A stretch of DNA of 64,000 nucleotides, from positions 10,001-74,000 of the forward strand of contig JARCOQ010000229.1 in NCBI GenBank assembly GCA_029207755.1, given 5' to 3'. Made by a program: the position numbers and the translations under genes. The stretch comes from Chamaea fasciata (lineage: Eukaryota; Chordata; Aves; Passeriformes; Sylviidae). Shown piece by piece: positions 17,793-32,900 of this stretch. The notes under the pieces were generated by a model, which did not search any database, was not told the DNA's origin, and was given only the letters and a program-made list of their open reading frames with translations. Each line of letters starts with the position of its first letter. Position 1 is the first letter of the stretch.

Positions 17793-19000
17793 TAAATGTC
17801 TCCTACAACCTGAAATGAAGGACTTGGAGGGGTGAGTTTAGTTTCCCACAGAAGAGAGCCACTGTTTCTGCACAGAACTCTCGGCCCCGAAGTGGGGTTC
17901 TGCCTGCTAAATATAAATTCAGCACAGGATATCTGCCAGATCCAAGCTTTCAGAAGTTGGAACTCTAACTGTCCTTGGAGGGCCAAATGTCTCCTACAAC
18001 CTGACATTAGGAACGTAGAGGGGTGAGTTTAGCTTCCTAAAGAAGAGAGCCACCGTTCCTGCACAGAACTCTCTGCCCTGCAGTGGGCTGCAAACTGATA
18101 AAATTAAGTTCAGCACAGGACATCTGCCAGATCCAAGCTGCCAGAAGCTGAAACGCTTACTGCCCATGGAGTGCCAAATCTATCCTATGAACTGAAATCA
18201 GGACCCTGATGGGGACAGTTTAGCTTCCCACGAATGACAGCCACCTTTCCTTCAGAGAGCTCTGTGCCCCGGACTAGGCTTCTGCCACTTAGAATTCTGA
18301 ACACCACACTTACTCCCAGATGCACGCTGTCAGTACCTGGAAGCCTGGCTCCCCTTAGACTGCCAAATGGCTCCTTAAAACAGACAATCTGAACCAGGGG
18401 GGTGTGTTTAGTTTCCCCAGAAAAGGGGACACCGTTCCTGCACAGAGCTCTGAGCCCAGCAGTAGGCTTCTGCCACTTAAAATTCTGGACACTGCTGCAC
18501 TTCTCCCATGGCCAAGCTGCCAGAATCTGGAGCCCTAACCGTCCTTCGAGTGCGAAATGTCTCCTACCACCTGACATGAGGAACCTGGTGCGGGCAGTTT
18601 AGCTTCCCACCGAACAGAGCCACCACTGCTGCAAAGAACTCCCTGCCCCGGAGTGGGCTTCTGCCTGCTAAAAGTAAGTTCAGCACGAAACTTCTGCCAG
18701 ATCCAAGCATCCAGAAGCTGGAACCCTTACTGTCCTTGGAGTGCCAAATGTCTCCTACAGCCTGACATCAGGAACCTGCTGGGGTGAGTTTAGTTTCCCA
18801 CAGAAAAGACCCACCGTTCCTGCACAGAGCTCTGTGCCCGGGAGTGGGCTTCTGCCACTTAGAATTCTGAACAGTGCACATTACTCCTAGAACCAAGCTG
18901 TCAGAAGCTGGAACCCTAACTGTCCTTGGAGTGCCCAATGTCTCCTACAACCTGACATTAGGAACTTCGGGGGGTGAGTATAGCTTCCCACAGAAGAGAG

Positions 19001-22000
19001 CCACTGTTCCTGCACAGAGCTCTGTGCCCCGGAGTGGGCTTCTGCCACTTAGAATTCTGAACAGTGTACTTACTCCCACAACCAAGCTGCCATGAAGCTG
19101 AAACCCTAGCTGCCCTTAGACTGCCAAACACCCCCTGCAAACTGACATCAGGAACTTGGAGGGGTGAGTTTAGCTTCCTAAAGAAGAGAGCCACCGTTCC
19201 TGCACAGAACTCTCAGCCACGGAGTGGGCTGCTAACTGATAAAAATAAGTTCAGCACAGGACTTCTGCCAGATCCAAGCATCCAGAAGCTGGAACCCTTA
19301 CTGTCCTTGGAGTGCCAAATGTCTCCTACAGCCTGACATCAGGAACCTGCTGGGGTGAGTTTAGTTTCCCACAGAAAAGACCCACAGTTCCTGCACAGAG
19401 CTCTGTGCCAGGGAGTGGGGTTCTGCCACTTAGAATTCTGAACAGTGCACATTACTCCCAGAACTAAGCTGTCAGAAGCTGGAACCCTAACTGTCCTTGG
19501 AGTGCCCAATGTCTCCTACAACCTGACATTAGGAACTTAGTCGGTGAGTATAGCTTCCCACAGAAGAGAGCCACCGTTCCTGCACAGAGCTCTGTGCCCG
19601 GGACTGGGCTTCTGCCACTTAGAATTCTGAACAGTGTACTTACTCCCACAACCAAGCTGCCATGAAGCTGAAACCCTAGCTGCCCTTAGACTGCCAAACA
19701 TCCCCTGCAAACTGACATCAGGAACTTGGAGGGGTGAGTTTAGCTTTCCACAGAAAAGACCCACCGTTCCTGCACAGAACTCTCTGCCACGGAGTGGGCT
19801 GCTAACTGATAAAAATAAGTTCAGCACAGGACTTCGGCCAGATCCAAGCATCCAGAAGCTGGAACCCTTTCTGTCCTTGGAGTGCCAAATGTCTCCTACA
19901 GCCTGACATCAGGAACCTGCTGGGGTGAGTTTAGTTTCCCACAGAAAAGACCCACCGTTCCTGCACAGAGCTCTGTGCCCCGGAGTGGGCTTCTGCCACT
20001 TAGAATTCTGAACACTGCTGCACTTCTCCCATAGCCAAGCTCCAAGAAGCTGGAAACCTAACTGTCCTTGGAGTGCCAAATGTCTCCTACAACCTGACAT
20101 TAGGAACCTGATGCAGTGAGTCCAGATTCCCACAGAAAAGGAGCAACGCTTCCTGCACAGAGCCCTCTGACCAAGAGAGGGCGACTGCCTGCTAAAAATA
20201 AATTCAGCACAGGATATCTGCCAGATCCAAGCTCCCAGAAGCTGGAACCCTAACTGTCCTTGGAGTGCCCAATGTCTCCTACAACCTGACATTAGGAACT
20301 TAGTCGGTCAGTATAGCTTCCCACAGAAAAGACCCACCGTTCCTGCACAGAACTCTCGGCCACGGAGTGCGCTGCTAACTGATAAAAATAAGTTCAGCAC
20401 AGGACTTCTGCCAAATCCAAGCATCCAGAAGCTGGAACCCTAACTGTCCTTGGAGTGCCCAATGTCTCCTACAACCTGACATTAGGAACTTAGTCGGTGA
20501 GTATAGCTTCCCACAGAAGAGAGCCACTGTTCCTGCACAGAGTTCTGTGCCCGGAAGTGGGCTTCTGCCACTTAGAATTCTGAACAGTGTACTTACTCCC
20601 ACAACCAAGCTGCCATGAAGCTGAAACCCTAGCTGCCCTTAGACTGCCAAACACCTTCTGCAAACTGACATCAGGAACTTGGAGGGGTGAGTTTAGCTTT
20701 CCACAGAAAAGACCCACCGTTCCTGCACAGAACTCTCGGCCACGGAGTCGGCTGCGAACTGAAAAAAATAAGTTCTGCACAGGACTTCTGCCAGATCCAA
20801 GCATCCAAAAGCTGGAACCCTAACTGTCCTGCGAGTGCCCAATGTCTCCTACAACCTGACATTAGGAACTTAGTCGGTGAGTATAGCTTCCCACAGAAGA
20901 GAGCCACTGTTCCTGCACAGAGCTCTGTACCCGGGAGTAAGCTTCTGCCACTTACAATTCTGAACAGTGTACTCACTCCCACAACCAAGCTGCCATGAAG
21001 CTGAAACCCTAGCTGCCCTTAGACTGCCAAACACCCCCTGCAAACTGACATCAGGAACTTGGAGGGGTGAGTTTAGCTTTCCACAGAAAAGACCCACCGT
21101 TCCTGCACAGAACTCTCGGCCACGGAGTGCGCTGCTAACTGATAAAAATAAGTTCAGCACAGGACTTCTGCCAGATCCAAGCATCCAGAAGCTGGAACCG
21201 TTACTGGCCTTGGAGTGCCAAATGGCTCCTACAGCCTGACATCAGGAACCTGCTGGGGTGAGTTTAGTTTCCCACAGAAAAGACCCACAGTTCCTGCACA
21301 GAGCTCTGTGTCCCGGAGTGGGCTTCTGCCACTTAGAATTCTGAACAGTGCACATTACTCCCAGAACCAAGCTGTCAGAAGCTGGAACCCTAACTGTCCT
21401 TGGAGTGCCCAATGTCTCCTACAACCTGACATTAGGAACGTAGTCGGTGAGTATAGCTTCCCACAGAAAAGACCCACCGTTCCTGCACAGAACTCTCGGC
21501 CACGGAGTGGGCTGCTAACTGATAAAAATAAGTTCAGCACAGGACTTCTGCCAGATCCAAGCATCCAGAAGCTGGAACCCTAACTGGCCTTGGAGTGCCA
21601 AATGTCTCCTACAGCCTGACATCACGAACTTAGTCGGTGAGTATAGCTTCCCACAGAAGAGAGCCACTGTTCCTGCACAGAGCTCTGTGCCCGGGAGTGG
21701 GCTTCTGCCACTTAGAATTCTGAACAGTGTACTTACTCCCACAACCAAGCTGCCATGAAGCTGAAACCCTAGCTGCCCTTAGACTGCCAAACACCCCCTG
21801 CCAACTGACATCAGGAACTTGGAGGGGTGAGTTTAGCTTTCCACAGAAAAGACCCACCATTCCTACACAGAGCTCTGGGCCACGCAGTGGGCTGCGAACT
21901 GAAAAAAATAAGTTCAGCACAGGACTTCTGCCAGATCCAAGCATCCAGAAGCTGGAACCCTAACTGTCCTTGGAGTGCCCAATGTCTCCTACAGCCTGAC

Positions 22001-22965
22001 ATTAGGAACTTAGTCGGTGAGTATAGCTTCCCACAGAAGAGAGCCACTGTTCCTGCACAGAGCTCTGTGCCCGGGACTGGGCTTCTGCCACTTAGAATTC
22101 TGAACAGTGTACTTACTGCCACAACCAAGCTGCCATGAAGCTGAAACCCTAGCTGCCCTTAGACTGCCAAACACCTCCTGCAAACCGACATCAAGAACTT
22201 GGAGGAGTGACTTTAACTTCCCACAGAAGAGATCCACCGTTCCTGCACAGAGCTCTGTGCCCCGGAGTGGGCTTCTGCCACTTAGAATTCTGAACAGTGC
22301 ACATTACGCCCAGAACCAAGCTGTCAGAAGCTGGAACCCTAACTGTCCTTGGAGTGCCCAATGTCTCCTACAACCTGACATTAGGAACGTAGTCGGTGAG
22401 TATAGCTTCCCACAGAAAAGACCCACCGTTCCTGCACAGAACTCTCGGCCACGGAGTGCGCTGCTAACTGATAAAAATAAGTTCAGCACAGGACTTCTGC
22501 CAGATCCAAGCATCCAGAAGCTGGAACCCTTACTGGCCTTGGAGTGCCAAATGGCTCCTACAGCCTGACATCAGGAACCTGCTGGGGTGAGTTTAGTTTC
22601 CCACAGAAAAGACCCACCATTCCTACACAGAGCTCTGTGCCCCGGAGTGGGCTTCTGCCACTTAGAATTCTGAACAGTGCACATTACTCCCACAACAAAG
22701 CTGTCAGAAGCTGGAACCCTAACTGTCCTTGGAGTGCCCAATGTCTCCTACAACCTGACATTAGGAACTTAGTCGGTGAGTATAGCTTCCCACAGAAAAG
22801 ACCCACCGCTCCTGCACAGAGCTCTGTGCCCGGGAGTGGGCTTCTGCCACTTAGAATTCTGAACAGTGTACTTACTCCCACAACCAAGCTGCCATGAAGC
22901 TGAAACCCAAGCTGCCCTTAGACTGCCAAACACCCCCTTCAAACTGACATCAGGAATTTGGAGGG
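19001..22965 (+). repeat. Transition zone with partial higher-order repeat
   Basis: Monomers become regular. From about 20,690 to 22,200 the order matches 25,060-26,570 of the first complete block almost base for base. The rest is a mosaic of monomers seen elsewhere. A HindIII-bearing variant (GAGTAAGCTTCTGCC) at 20939-20944 also marks the 25-monomer form. Confidence 0.75.
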
Positions 22966-25900
22966 GTGAGTTTAGCTTTCCACAGAAATGACCCACCGTT
23001 CCTGCACAGAACTCTCGGCCACGGAGTGGGCTGTGAACTGAAAAAAATAAGTTCTGCACAGGACTTCTGCCAGATCCAAGCATCCAAAAGCTGGAACCCT
23101 AACTGTCCTGCGAGTGCCCAATGTCTCCTACACCCTGACATTAGGAACTTAGTCGGTGAGTATAGCTTCCCACAGAAGAGAGCCACTGTTCCTGCACAGA
23201 GCTCTGTGCCCCGGAGTGGGCTTCTGCCACTTAGAATTCTGAACCGTGTACTTACTCCCACAACCAAGCTGCCATGAAGCTGAAACCCTAGCTGCCCTTA
23301 GACTGCCAAACACCCCCTGCAAACTGACATCAGGAACTTGGAGGGGTGAGTTTAGCTTTCCACAGAAAAGACCCACCGTTCCTGCACAGAACTCTCGGCC
23401 ACGGAGTGCGCTGCTAACTGATAAAAATAAGTTCAGCACAGGACTTCTGCCAGATCCAAGCATCCAGAAGCTGGAACCCTTACTGGCCTTGGAGTGCCAA
23501 ATGGCTCCTACAGCCTGACATCAGGAACCTGCTGGGGTGAGTTTAGTTTCCCACAGAAAAGACCCACAGTTCCTACACAGAGCTCTGTGCCCCGGAGTGG
23601 GCTTCTGCCACTTAGAATTCTGAACAGTGCACATTACTCCCACAACAAAGCTGTCAGAAGCTGGAACCCTAACTGTCCTTGGAGTGCCCAATGTCTCCTA
23701 CAACCTGACATTAGGAACTTAGTCGGTGAGTATAGCTTCCCACAGAAAAGACCCACCGTTCCTGCACAGAACTCTCGGCCACGGAGTGCGCTGCTAACTG
23801 ATAAAAATAAGTTCAGCACAGGACTTCTGCCAGATCCAAGCATCCAGAAGCTGGAACCCTTACTGGCCTTGGAGTGCCAAATGTCTCCTACAGCCTGACA
23901 TCAGGAACCTGCTGGGGTGAGTTTTTTTTCCCACAGAAAAGACCCACAGTTCCTGCACAGAGCTGTGTGCCCGGGAGTGGGCTTCTGCCACTTAGAATTC
24001 TGAACAGTGCACATTACGCCCAGAACCAAGCTGTAAGAAGTTGGAACGCTAACTGTCCTGGGAGTGCCCAATGTCTCCTAAAACCTGCCATTAGGAACTT
24101 AGGGGGTGAGTATAGCTTCCCACAGAAGAGAGCCACTGTTCCTGCACAGAGTTCTGTGCCCGGAAGTGGGCTTCTGCCACTTAGAATTCTGAACACTGCT
24201 GCACTTCTCCCATAGCCAAGCTCCCAGAAGCTGGAACCCTAACTGTCCTTGGAGTGCCCAATGTCTCCTACAACCTGACATTAGGAACTTAGTCGGTGAG
24301 TATAGCTTCCCACAGAAGAGAGCCACTGTTCCTGCACAGAGCTCTGTACCCGGGAGTAAGCTTCTGCCACTTACAATTCTGAACAGTGTACTCACTCCCA
24401 CAACCAAGCTGCCATGAAGCTGAAACCCTAGCTGCCCTTAGACTGCCAAACACCCCCTGCAAACTGACATCAGGAACTTGGAGGGGTGAGTTTAGCTTTC
24501 CACAGAAAAGACCCACCGTTCCTGCACAGAACTCTCGGCCACGGAGTGCGCTGCTAACTGATAAAAATAAGTTCAGCACAGGACTTCTGCCAGATCCAAG
24601 CATCCAGAAGCTGGAACCCTTACTGGCCTTGGAGTGCCAAATGTCTCCTACAGCCTGACATCAGGAACCTGCTGGGGTGAGTTTTGTTTCCCACAGAAAA
24701 GACCCACAGTTCCTGCACAGAGCTGTGTGCCCGGGAGTGGGCTTCTGCCACTTAGAATTCTGAACAGTGCACATTACGCCCAGAACCAAGCTGTAAGAAG
24801 TTGGAACGCTAACTGTCCTTGGAGTGCCCAATGTCTCCTAAAACCTGCCATTAGGAACTTAGGGGGTGAGGATAGCTTCCCACAGAAGAGAGCCACTGTT
24901 CCTGCACAGAGTTCTGTGCCCGGAAGTGGGCTTCTGCCACTTAGAATTCTGAACAGTGTACTTACTCCCACAACCAAGCTGCCATGAAGCTGAAACCCTA
25001 GCTGCCCTTAGACTGCCAAACACCCCCTGCAAACTGACATCAGGAACTTGGAGGGGTGAGTTTAGCTTTCCACAGAAAAGACCCACCGTTCCTGCACAGA
25101 ACTCTCGGCCACGGAGTGGGCTGCGAACTGAAAAAAATAAGTTCTGCACAGGACTTCTGCCAGATCCAAGCATCCAAAAGCTGGAACCCTAACTGTCCTT
25201 GGAGTGCCCAATGTCTCCTACAACCTGACATTAGGAACTTAGTCGGTGAGTATAGCTTCCCACAGAAGAGAGCCACTGTTCCTGCACAGAGCTCTGTACC
25301 CGGGAGTGGGCTTCTGCCACTTACAATTCTGAACAGTGTACTCACTCCCACAACCAAGCTGCCATGAAGCTGAAACCCTAGCTGCCCTTAGACTGCCAAA
25401 CACCCCCTGCAAACTGACATCAGGAACTTGGAGGGGTGAGTTTAGCTTTCCACAGAAAAGACCCACCGTTCCTGCACAGAACTCTCGGCCACGGAGTGCG
25501 CTGCTAACTGATAAAAATAAGTTCAGCACAGGACTTCTGCCAGATCCAAGCATCCAGAAGCTGGAACCCTTACTGGCCTTGGAGTGCCAAATGGCTCCTA
25601 CAGCCTGACATCAGGAACCTGCTGGGGTGAGTTTAGTTTCCCACAGAAAAGACCCACAGTTCCTGCACAGAGCTCTGTGTCCCGGAGTGGGCTTCTGCCA
25701 CTTAGAATTCTGAACAGTGCACATTACTCCCAGAACCAAGCTGTCAGAAGCTGGAACCCTAACTGTCCTTGGAGTGCCCAATGTCTCCTACAACCTGACA
25801 TTAGGAACGTAGTCGGTGAGTATAGCTTCCCACAGAAAAGACCCACCGTTCCTGCACAGAACTCTCGGCCACGGAGTGGGCTGCTAACTGATAAAAATAA

Positions 25901-27715
25901 GTTCAGCACAGGACTTCTGCCAGATCCAAGCATCCAGAAGCTGGAACCCTAACTGGCCTTGGAGCGCCAAATGTCTGCTACAGCCTGACATCACGAACTT
26001 AGTCGGTGAGTATAGCTTCCCACAGAAGAGAGCCACTGTTCCTGCACAGAGCTCTGTGCCCGGGAGTGGGCTTCTGCCACTTAGAATTCTGAACAGTGTA
26101 CTTACTCCCACAACCAAGCTGCCATGAAGCTGAAACCCTAGCTGCCCTTAGACTGCCAAACACCCCCTGCCAACTGACATCAGGAACTTGGAGGGGTGAG
26201 TTTAGCTTTCCACAGAAAAGACCCACCATTCCTACACAGAGCTCTGGGCCACGCAGTGGGCTGCGAACTGAAAAAAATAAGTTCAGCACAGGACTTCTGC
26301 CAGATCCAAGCATCCAGAAGCTGGAACCCTAACTGTCCTTGGAGTGCCCAATGTCTCCTACAGCCTGACATTAGGAACTTAGTCGGTGAGTATAGCTTCC
26401 CACAGAAGAGAGCCACTGTTCCTGCACAGCGCTCTGTGCCCGGGACTGGGCTTCTGCCACTTAGAATTCTGAACAGTGTACTTACTGCCACAACCAAGCT
26501 GCCATGAAGCTGAAACCCTAGCTGCCCTTAGACTGCCAAACACCTCCTGCAAACCGACATCAGGAACTTGGAGGAGTGACTTTAACTTCCCACAGAAGAG
26601 ATCCACTGTTCCTGCACAGAGCTCTGTGCCCCGGAGTGGGCTTCTGCCACTTAGAATTCTGAACAGTGTACTTACTCCCAGAACCAAGCTGCCATGAAGC
26701 TGAAACCCTAGCTGCCCTTAGACTGCCAAACACCCCCTGCAAACTGACATCAGGAACTTGGAGGGGTGAGTTTAGCTTCCCACAGAAGAGAGCCAATGTT
26801 CCTGCACAGAACTCTCGGCCACGGAGTGCGCTGCTAACTGATAAAAATAAGTTCAGCACAGGACTTCTGCCAGATCCAAGCATCCAGAAGCTGGAACCCT
26901 AACTGGCCTTGGAGCGCCAAATGTCTCCTACAGCCTGACATCAGGAACCTGCTGGGGTGAGTTTAGTTTCCCACAGAAAAGACCCACCATTCCTGCACAG
27001 AGCTCTGTGCCCGGGAGTGGGCTTCTGCCACTTAGAATTCTGAACAGTGCACATTACTCCCACAACCAAGCTGTCAGAAGCTGGAACCCTAACTGTCCTT
27101 GGAGTGCCCAATGTCTCCTACAACCTGACATTAGGAACTTAGTCGGTGAGTATAGCTTCCCACAGAAAAGACCCACCGTTCCTGCACAGAACTCTCGGCC
27201 ACGGAGTGCGCTGCTAACTGATAAAAATAAGTTCAGCACAGGACTTCTGCCAGATCCAAGCATCCAGAAGCTGGAACCCTAACTGGCCTTGGAGTGCCAA
27301 ATGTCTCCTACAGCCTGACATCAGGAACCTGCTGGGGGGAGTTTAGTTTCCCACAGAAGAGACCCACAGTTCCTGCACAGAGCTCTGTGCCCTGGAGTGG
27401 GATTCTGCCACTTAGAATTCTGAACAGTGCACATTACTCCCAGAACCAAGCTGTCAGAAGCTGGAACCCTAACTGTCCTTGGAGTGCCCAATGTCTCCTA
27501 CAACCTGACATTAGGAACTTAGTCGGTGAGTATAGCTTCCCACAGAAAAGACCCACCGCTCCTGCACAGAGCTCTGTGCCCGGGAGTGGGCTTCTGCCAC
27601 TTAGAATTCTGAACAGTGTACTTACTCCCACAACCAAGCTGCCATGAAGCTGAAACCCAAGCTGCCCTTAGACTGCCAAACACCCCCTTCAAACTGACAT
27701 CAGGAATTTGGAGGG
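22966..27715 (+). repeat. Higher-order repeat block 1: 25 monomers, 4,750 bp
   Basis: Block limits are set by the rare monomer with CACAGAAATGACCCACC, which recurs at 27,7xx. A T8 run (23922-23929) and a HindIII site (24358-24363) are internal markers. This is the full-length form from which shorter blocks can be derived by removing whole monomers. Confidence 0.88.
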
Positions 27716-29995
27716 GTGAGTTTAGCTTTCCACAGAAATGACCCACCGTTCCTGCACAGAACTCTCGGCCACGGAGTGGGCTGTGAACTGAAAAAAATAA
27801 GTTCTGCACAGGACTTCTGCCAGATCCAAGCATCCAAAAGCTGGAACCCTAACTGTCCTGCGAGTGCCCAATGTCTCCTACACCCTGACATTAGGAACTT
27901 AGTCGGTGAGTATAGCTTCCCACAGAAGAGAGCCACTGTTCCTGCACAGAGCTCTGTGCCCCGGAGTGGGCTTCTGCCACTTAGAATTCTGAACCGTGTA
28001 CTTACTCCCACAACCAAGCTGCCATGAAGCTGAAACCCTAGCTGCCCTTAGACTGCCAAACACCCCCTGCAAACTGACATCAGGAACTTGGAGGGGTGAG
28101 TTTAGCTTTCCACAGAAAAGACCCACCGTTCCTGCACAGAACTCTCGGCCACGGAGTGCGCTGCTAACTGATAAAAATAAGTTCAGCACAGGACTTCTGC
28201 CAGATCCAAGCATCCAGAAGCTGGAACCCTTACTGGCCTTGGAGTGCCAAATGGCTCCTACAGCCTGACATCAGGAACCTGCTGGGGTGAGTTTAGTTTC
28301 CCACAGAAAAGACCCACAGTTCCTACACAGAGCTCTGTGCCCCGGAGTGGGCTTCTGCCACTTAGAATTCTGAACAGTGCACATTACTCCCACAACAAAG
28401 CTGTCAGAAGCTGGAACCCTAACTGTCCTTGGAGTGCCCAATGTCTCCTACAACCTGACATTAGGAACTTAGTCGGTGAGTATAGCTTCCCACAGAAAAG
28501 ACCCACCGTTCCTGCACAGAACTCTCGGCCACGGAGTGCGCTGCTAACTGATAAAAATAAGTTCAGCACAGGACTTCTGCCAGATCCAAGCATCCAGAAG
28601 CTGGAACCCTTACTGGCCTTGGAGTGCCAAATGTCTCCTACAGCCTGACATCAGGAACCTGCTGGGGTGAGTTTTTTTTCCCACAGAAAAGACCCACAGT
28701 TCCTGCACAGAGCTGTGTGCCCGGGAGTGGGCTTCTGCCACTTAGAATTCTGAACAGTGCACATTACGCCCAGAACCAAGCTGTAAGAAGTTGGAACGCT
28801 AACTGTCCTGGGAGTGCCCAATGTCTCCTAAAACCTGCCATTAGGAACTTAGGGGGTGAGTATAGCTTCCCACAGAAGAGAGCCACTGTTCCTGCACAGA
28901 GTTCTGTGCCCGGAAGTGGGCTTCTGCCACTTAGAATTCTGAACACTGCTGCACTTCTCCCATAGCCAAGCTCCCAGAAGCTGGAACCCTAACTGTCCTT
29001 GGAGTGCCCAATGTCTCCTACAACCTGACATTAGGAACTTAGTCGGTGAGTATAGCTTCCCACAGAAGAGAGCCACTGTTCCTGCACAGAGCTCTGTACC
29101 CGGGAGTGGGCTTCTGCCACTTACAATTCTGAACAGTGTACTCACTCCCACAACCAAGCTGCCATGAAGCTGAAACCCTAGCTGCCCTTAGACTGCCAAA
29201 CACCCCCTGCAAACTGACATCAGGAACTTGGAGGGGTGAGTTTAGCTTTCCACAGAAAAGACCCACCGTTCCTGCACAGAACTCTCGGCCACGGAGTGCG
29301 CTGCTAACTGATAAAAATAAGTTCAGCACAGGACTTCTGCCAGATCCAAGCATCCAGAAGCTGGAACCCTTACTGGCCTTGGAGTGCCAAATGGCTCCTA
29401 CAGCCTGACATCAGGAACCTGCTGGGGTGAGTTTAGTTTCCCACAGAAAAGACCCACAGTTCCTGCACAGAGCTCTGTGTCCCGGAGTGGGCTTCTGCCA
29501 CTTAGAATTCTGAACAGTGCACATTACTCCCAGAACCAAGCTGTCAGAAGCTGGAACCCTAACTGTCCTTGGAGTGCCCAATGTCTCCTACAACCTGACA
29601 TTAGGAACGTAGTCGGTGAGTATAGCTTCCCACAGAAAAGACCCACCGTTCCTGCACAGAACTCTCGGCCACGGAGTGGGCTGCTAACTGATAAAAATAA
29701 GTTCAGCACAGGACTTCTGCCAGATCCAAGCATCCAGAAGCTGGAACCCTAACTGGCCTTGGAGCGCCAAATGTCTGCTACAGCCTGACATCACGAACTT
29801 AGTCGGTGAGTATAGCTTCCCACAGAAGAGAGCCACTGTTCCTGCACAGAGCTCTGTGCCCGGGAGTGGGCTTCTGCCACTTAGAATTCTGAACAGTGTA
29901 CTTACTCCCACAACCAAGCTGCCATGAAGCTGAAACCCTAGCTGCCCTTAGACTGCCAAACACCCCCTGCCAACTGACATCAGGAACTTGGAGGG
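27716..29995 (+). repeat. Higher-order repeat block 2: 12 monomers, 2,280 bp
   Basis: This block starts like block 1 but lacks the 5-monomer stretch containing the HindIII variant. Past 29,980 it then jumps from the monomer matching 26,196-26,330 straight to the GTCCTGCGAGTGCCC monomer, removing eight more. The junction monomer near 29,996-30,140 is a clean hybrid. Confidence 0.85.
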
Positions 29996-32900
29996 GTGAG
30001 TTTAGCTTTCCACAGAAAAGACCCACCATTCCTACACAGAGCTCTGGGCCACGCAGTGGGCTGCGAACTGAAAAAAATAAGTTCAGCACAGGACTTCTGC
30101 CAGATCCAAGCATCCAGAAGCTGGAACCCTAACTGTCCTGCGAGTGCCCAATGTCTCCTACACCCTGACATTAGGAACTTAGTCGGTGAGTATAGCTTCC
30201 CACAGAAGAGAGCCACTGTTCCTGCACAGAGCTCTGTGCCCCGGAGTGGGCTTCTGCCACTTAGAATTCTGAACCGTGTACTTACTCCCACAACCAAGCT
30301 GCCATGAAGCTGAAACCCTAGCTGCCCTTAGACTGCCAAACACCCCCTGCAAACTGACATCAGGAACTTGGAGGGGTGAGTTTAGCTTTCCACAGAAAAG
30401 ACCCACCGTTCCTGCACAGAACTCTCGGCCACGGAGTGCGCTGCTAACTGATAAAAATAAGTTCAGCACAGGACTTCTGCCAGATCCAAGCATCCAGAAG
30501 CTGGAACCCTTACTGGCCTTGGAGTGCCAAATGGCTCCTACAGCCTGACATCAGGAACCTGCTGGGGTGAGTTTAGTTTCCCACAGAAAAGACCCACAGT
30601 TCCTACACAGAGCTCTGTGCCCCGGAGTGGGCTTCTGCCACTTAGAATTCTGAACAGTGCACATTACTCCCACAACAAAGCTGTCAGAAGCTGGAACCCT
30701 AACTGTCCTTGGAGTGCCCAATGTCTCCTACAACCTGACATTAGGAACTTAGTCGGTGAGTATAGCTTCCCACAGAAAAGACCCACCGTTCCTGCACAGA
30801 ACTCTCGGCCACGGAGTGCGCTGCTAACTGATAAAAATAAGTTCAGCACAGGACTTCTGCCAGATCCAAGCATCCAGAAGCTGGAACCCTTACTGGCCTT
30901 GGAGTGCCAAATGTCTCCTACAGCCTGACATCAGGAACCTGCTGGGGTGAGTTTTTTTTCCCACAGAAAAGACCCACAGTTCCTGCACAGAGCTGTGTGC
31001 CCGGGAGTGGGCTTCTGCCACTTAGAATTCTGAACAGTGCACATTACGCCCAGAACCAAGCTGTAAGAAGTTGGAACGCTAACTGTCCTGGGAGTGCCCA
31101 ATGTCTCCTAAAACCTGCCATTAGGAACTTAGGGGGTGAGTATAGCTTCCCACAGAAGAGAGCCACTGTTCCTGCACAGAGTTCTGTGCCCGGAAGTGGG
31201 CTTCTGCCACTTAGAATTCTGAACACTGCTGCACTTCTCCCATAGCCAAGCTCCCAGAAGCTGGAACCCTAACTGTCCTTGGAGTGCCCAATGTCTCCTA
31301 CAACCTGACATTAGGAACTTAGTCGGTGAGTATAGCTTCCCACAGAAGAGAGCCACTGTTCCTGCACAGAGCTCTGTACCCGGGAGTGGGCTTCTGCCAC
31401 TTACAATTCTGAACAGTGTACTCACTCCCACAACCAAGCTGCCATGAAGCTGAAACCCTAGCTGCCCTTAGACTGCCAAACACCCCCTGCAAACTGACAT
31501 CAGGAACTTGGAGGGGTGAGTTTAGCTTTCCACAGAAAAGACCCACCGTTCCTGCACAGAACTCTCGGCCACGGAGTGCGCTGCTAACTGATAAAAATAA
31601 GTTCAGCACAGGACTTCTGCCAGATCCAAGCATCCAGAAGCTGGAACCCTTACTGGCCTTGGAGTGCCAAATGGCTCCTACAGCCTGACATCAGGAACCT
31701 GCTGGGGTGAGTTTAGTTTCCCACAGAAAAGACCCACAGTTCCTGCACAGAGCTCTGTGTCCCGGAGTGGGCTTCTGCCACTTAGAATTCTGAACAGTGC
31801 ACATTACTCCCAGAACCAAGCTGTCAGAAGCTGGAACCCTAACTGTCCTTGGAGTGCCCAATGTCTCCTACAACCTGACATTAGGAACGTAGTCGGTGAG
31901 TATAGCTTCCCACAGAAAAGACCCACCGTTCCTGCACAGAACTCTCGGCCACGGAGTGGGCTGCTAACTGATAAAAATAAGTTCAGCACAGGACTTCTGC
32001 CAGATCCAAGCATCCAGAAGCTGGAACCCTAACTGGCCTTGGAGCGCCAAATGTCTGCTACAGCCTGACATCACGAACTTAGTCGGTGAGTATAGCTTCC
32101 CACAGAAGAGAGCCACTGTTCCTGCACAGAGCTCTGTGCCCGGGAGTGGGCTTCTGCCACTTAGAATTCTGAACAGTGTACTTACTCCCACAACCAAGCT
32201 GCCATGAAGCTGAAACCCTAGCTGCCCTTAGACTGCCAAACACCCCCTGCCAACTGACATCAGGAACTTGGAGGGGTGAGTTTAGCTTTCCACAGAAAAG
32301 ACCCACCATTCCTACACAGAGCTCTGGGCCACGCAGTGGGCTGCGAACTGAAAAAAATAAGTTCAGCACAGGACTTCTGCCAGATCCAAGCATCCAGAAG
32401 CTGGAACCCTAACTGTCCTTGGAGTGCCCAATGTCTCCTACAGCCTGACATTAGGAACTTAGTCGGTGAGTATAGCTTCCCACAGAAGAGAGCCACTGTT
32501 CCTGCACAGCGCTCTGTGCCCGGGACTGGGCTTCTGCCACTTAGAATTCTGAACAGTGTACTTACTGCCACAACCAAGCTGCCATGAAGCTGAAACCCTA
32601 GCTGCCCTTAGACTGCCAAACACCTCCTGCAAACCGACATCAGGAACTTGGAGGAGTGACTTTAACTTCCCACAGAAGAGATCCACTGTTCCTGCACAGA
32701 GCTCTGTGCCCCGGAGTGGGCTTCTGCCACTTAGAATTCTGAACAGTGTACTTACTCCCAGAACCAAGCTGCCATGAAGCTGAAACCCTAGCTGCCCTTA
32801 GACTGCCAAACACCCCCTGCAAACTGACATCAGGAACTTGGAGGGGTGAGTTTAGCTTCCCACAGAAGAGAGCCAATGTTCCTGCACAGAACTCTCGGCC

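Larger units (their letters stand above)
14930..19000 (+). repeat. Degenerate left edge of the array
   Basis: Monomers here differ from each other by many substitutions and do not form long identical blocks, apart from one local duplication. GTGAGT is changed in several units (for example GTGAGTCCAG at 16495 and a GGACAGTTTAG joint at 18214). Array edges are typically older and escape homogenisation. The unit near 15,107-15,150 reads GAGTGCCAATCACCTCCTAAA, closest of all to the 42-nt mini-exon region on the far side of the promoter. Confidence 0.85.
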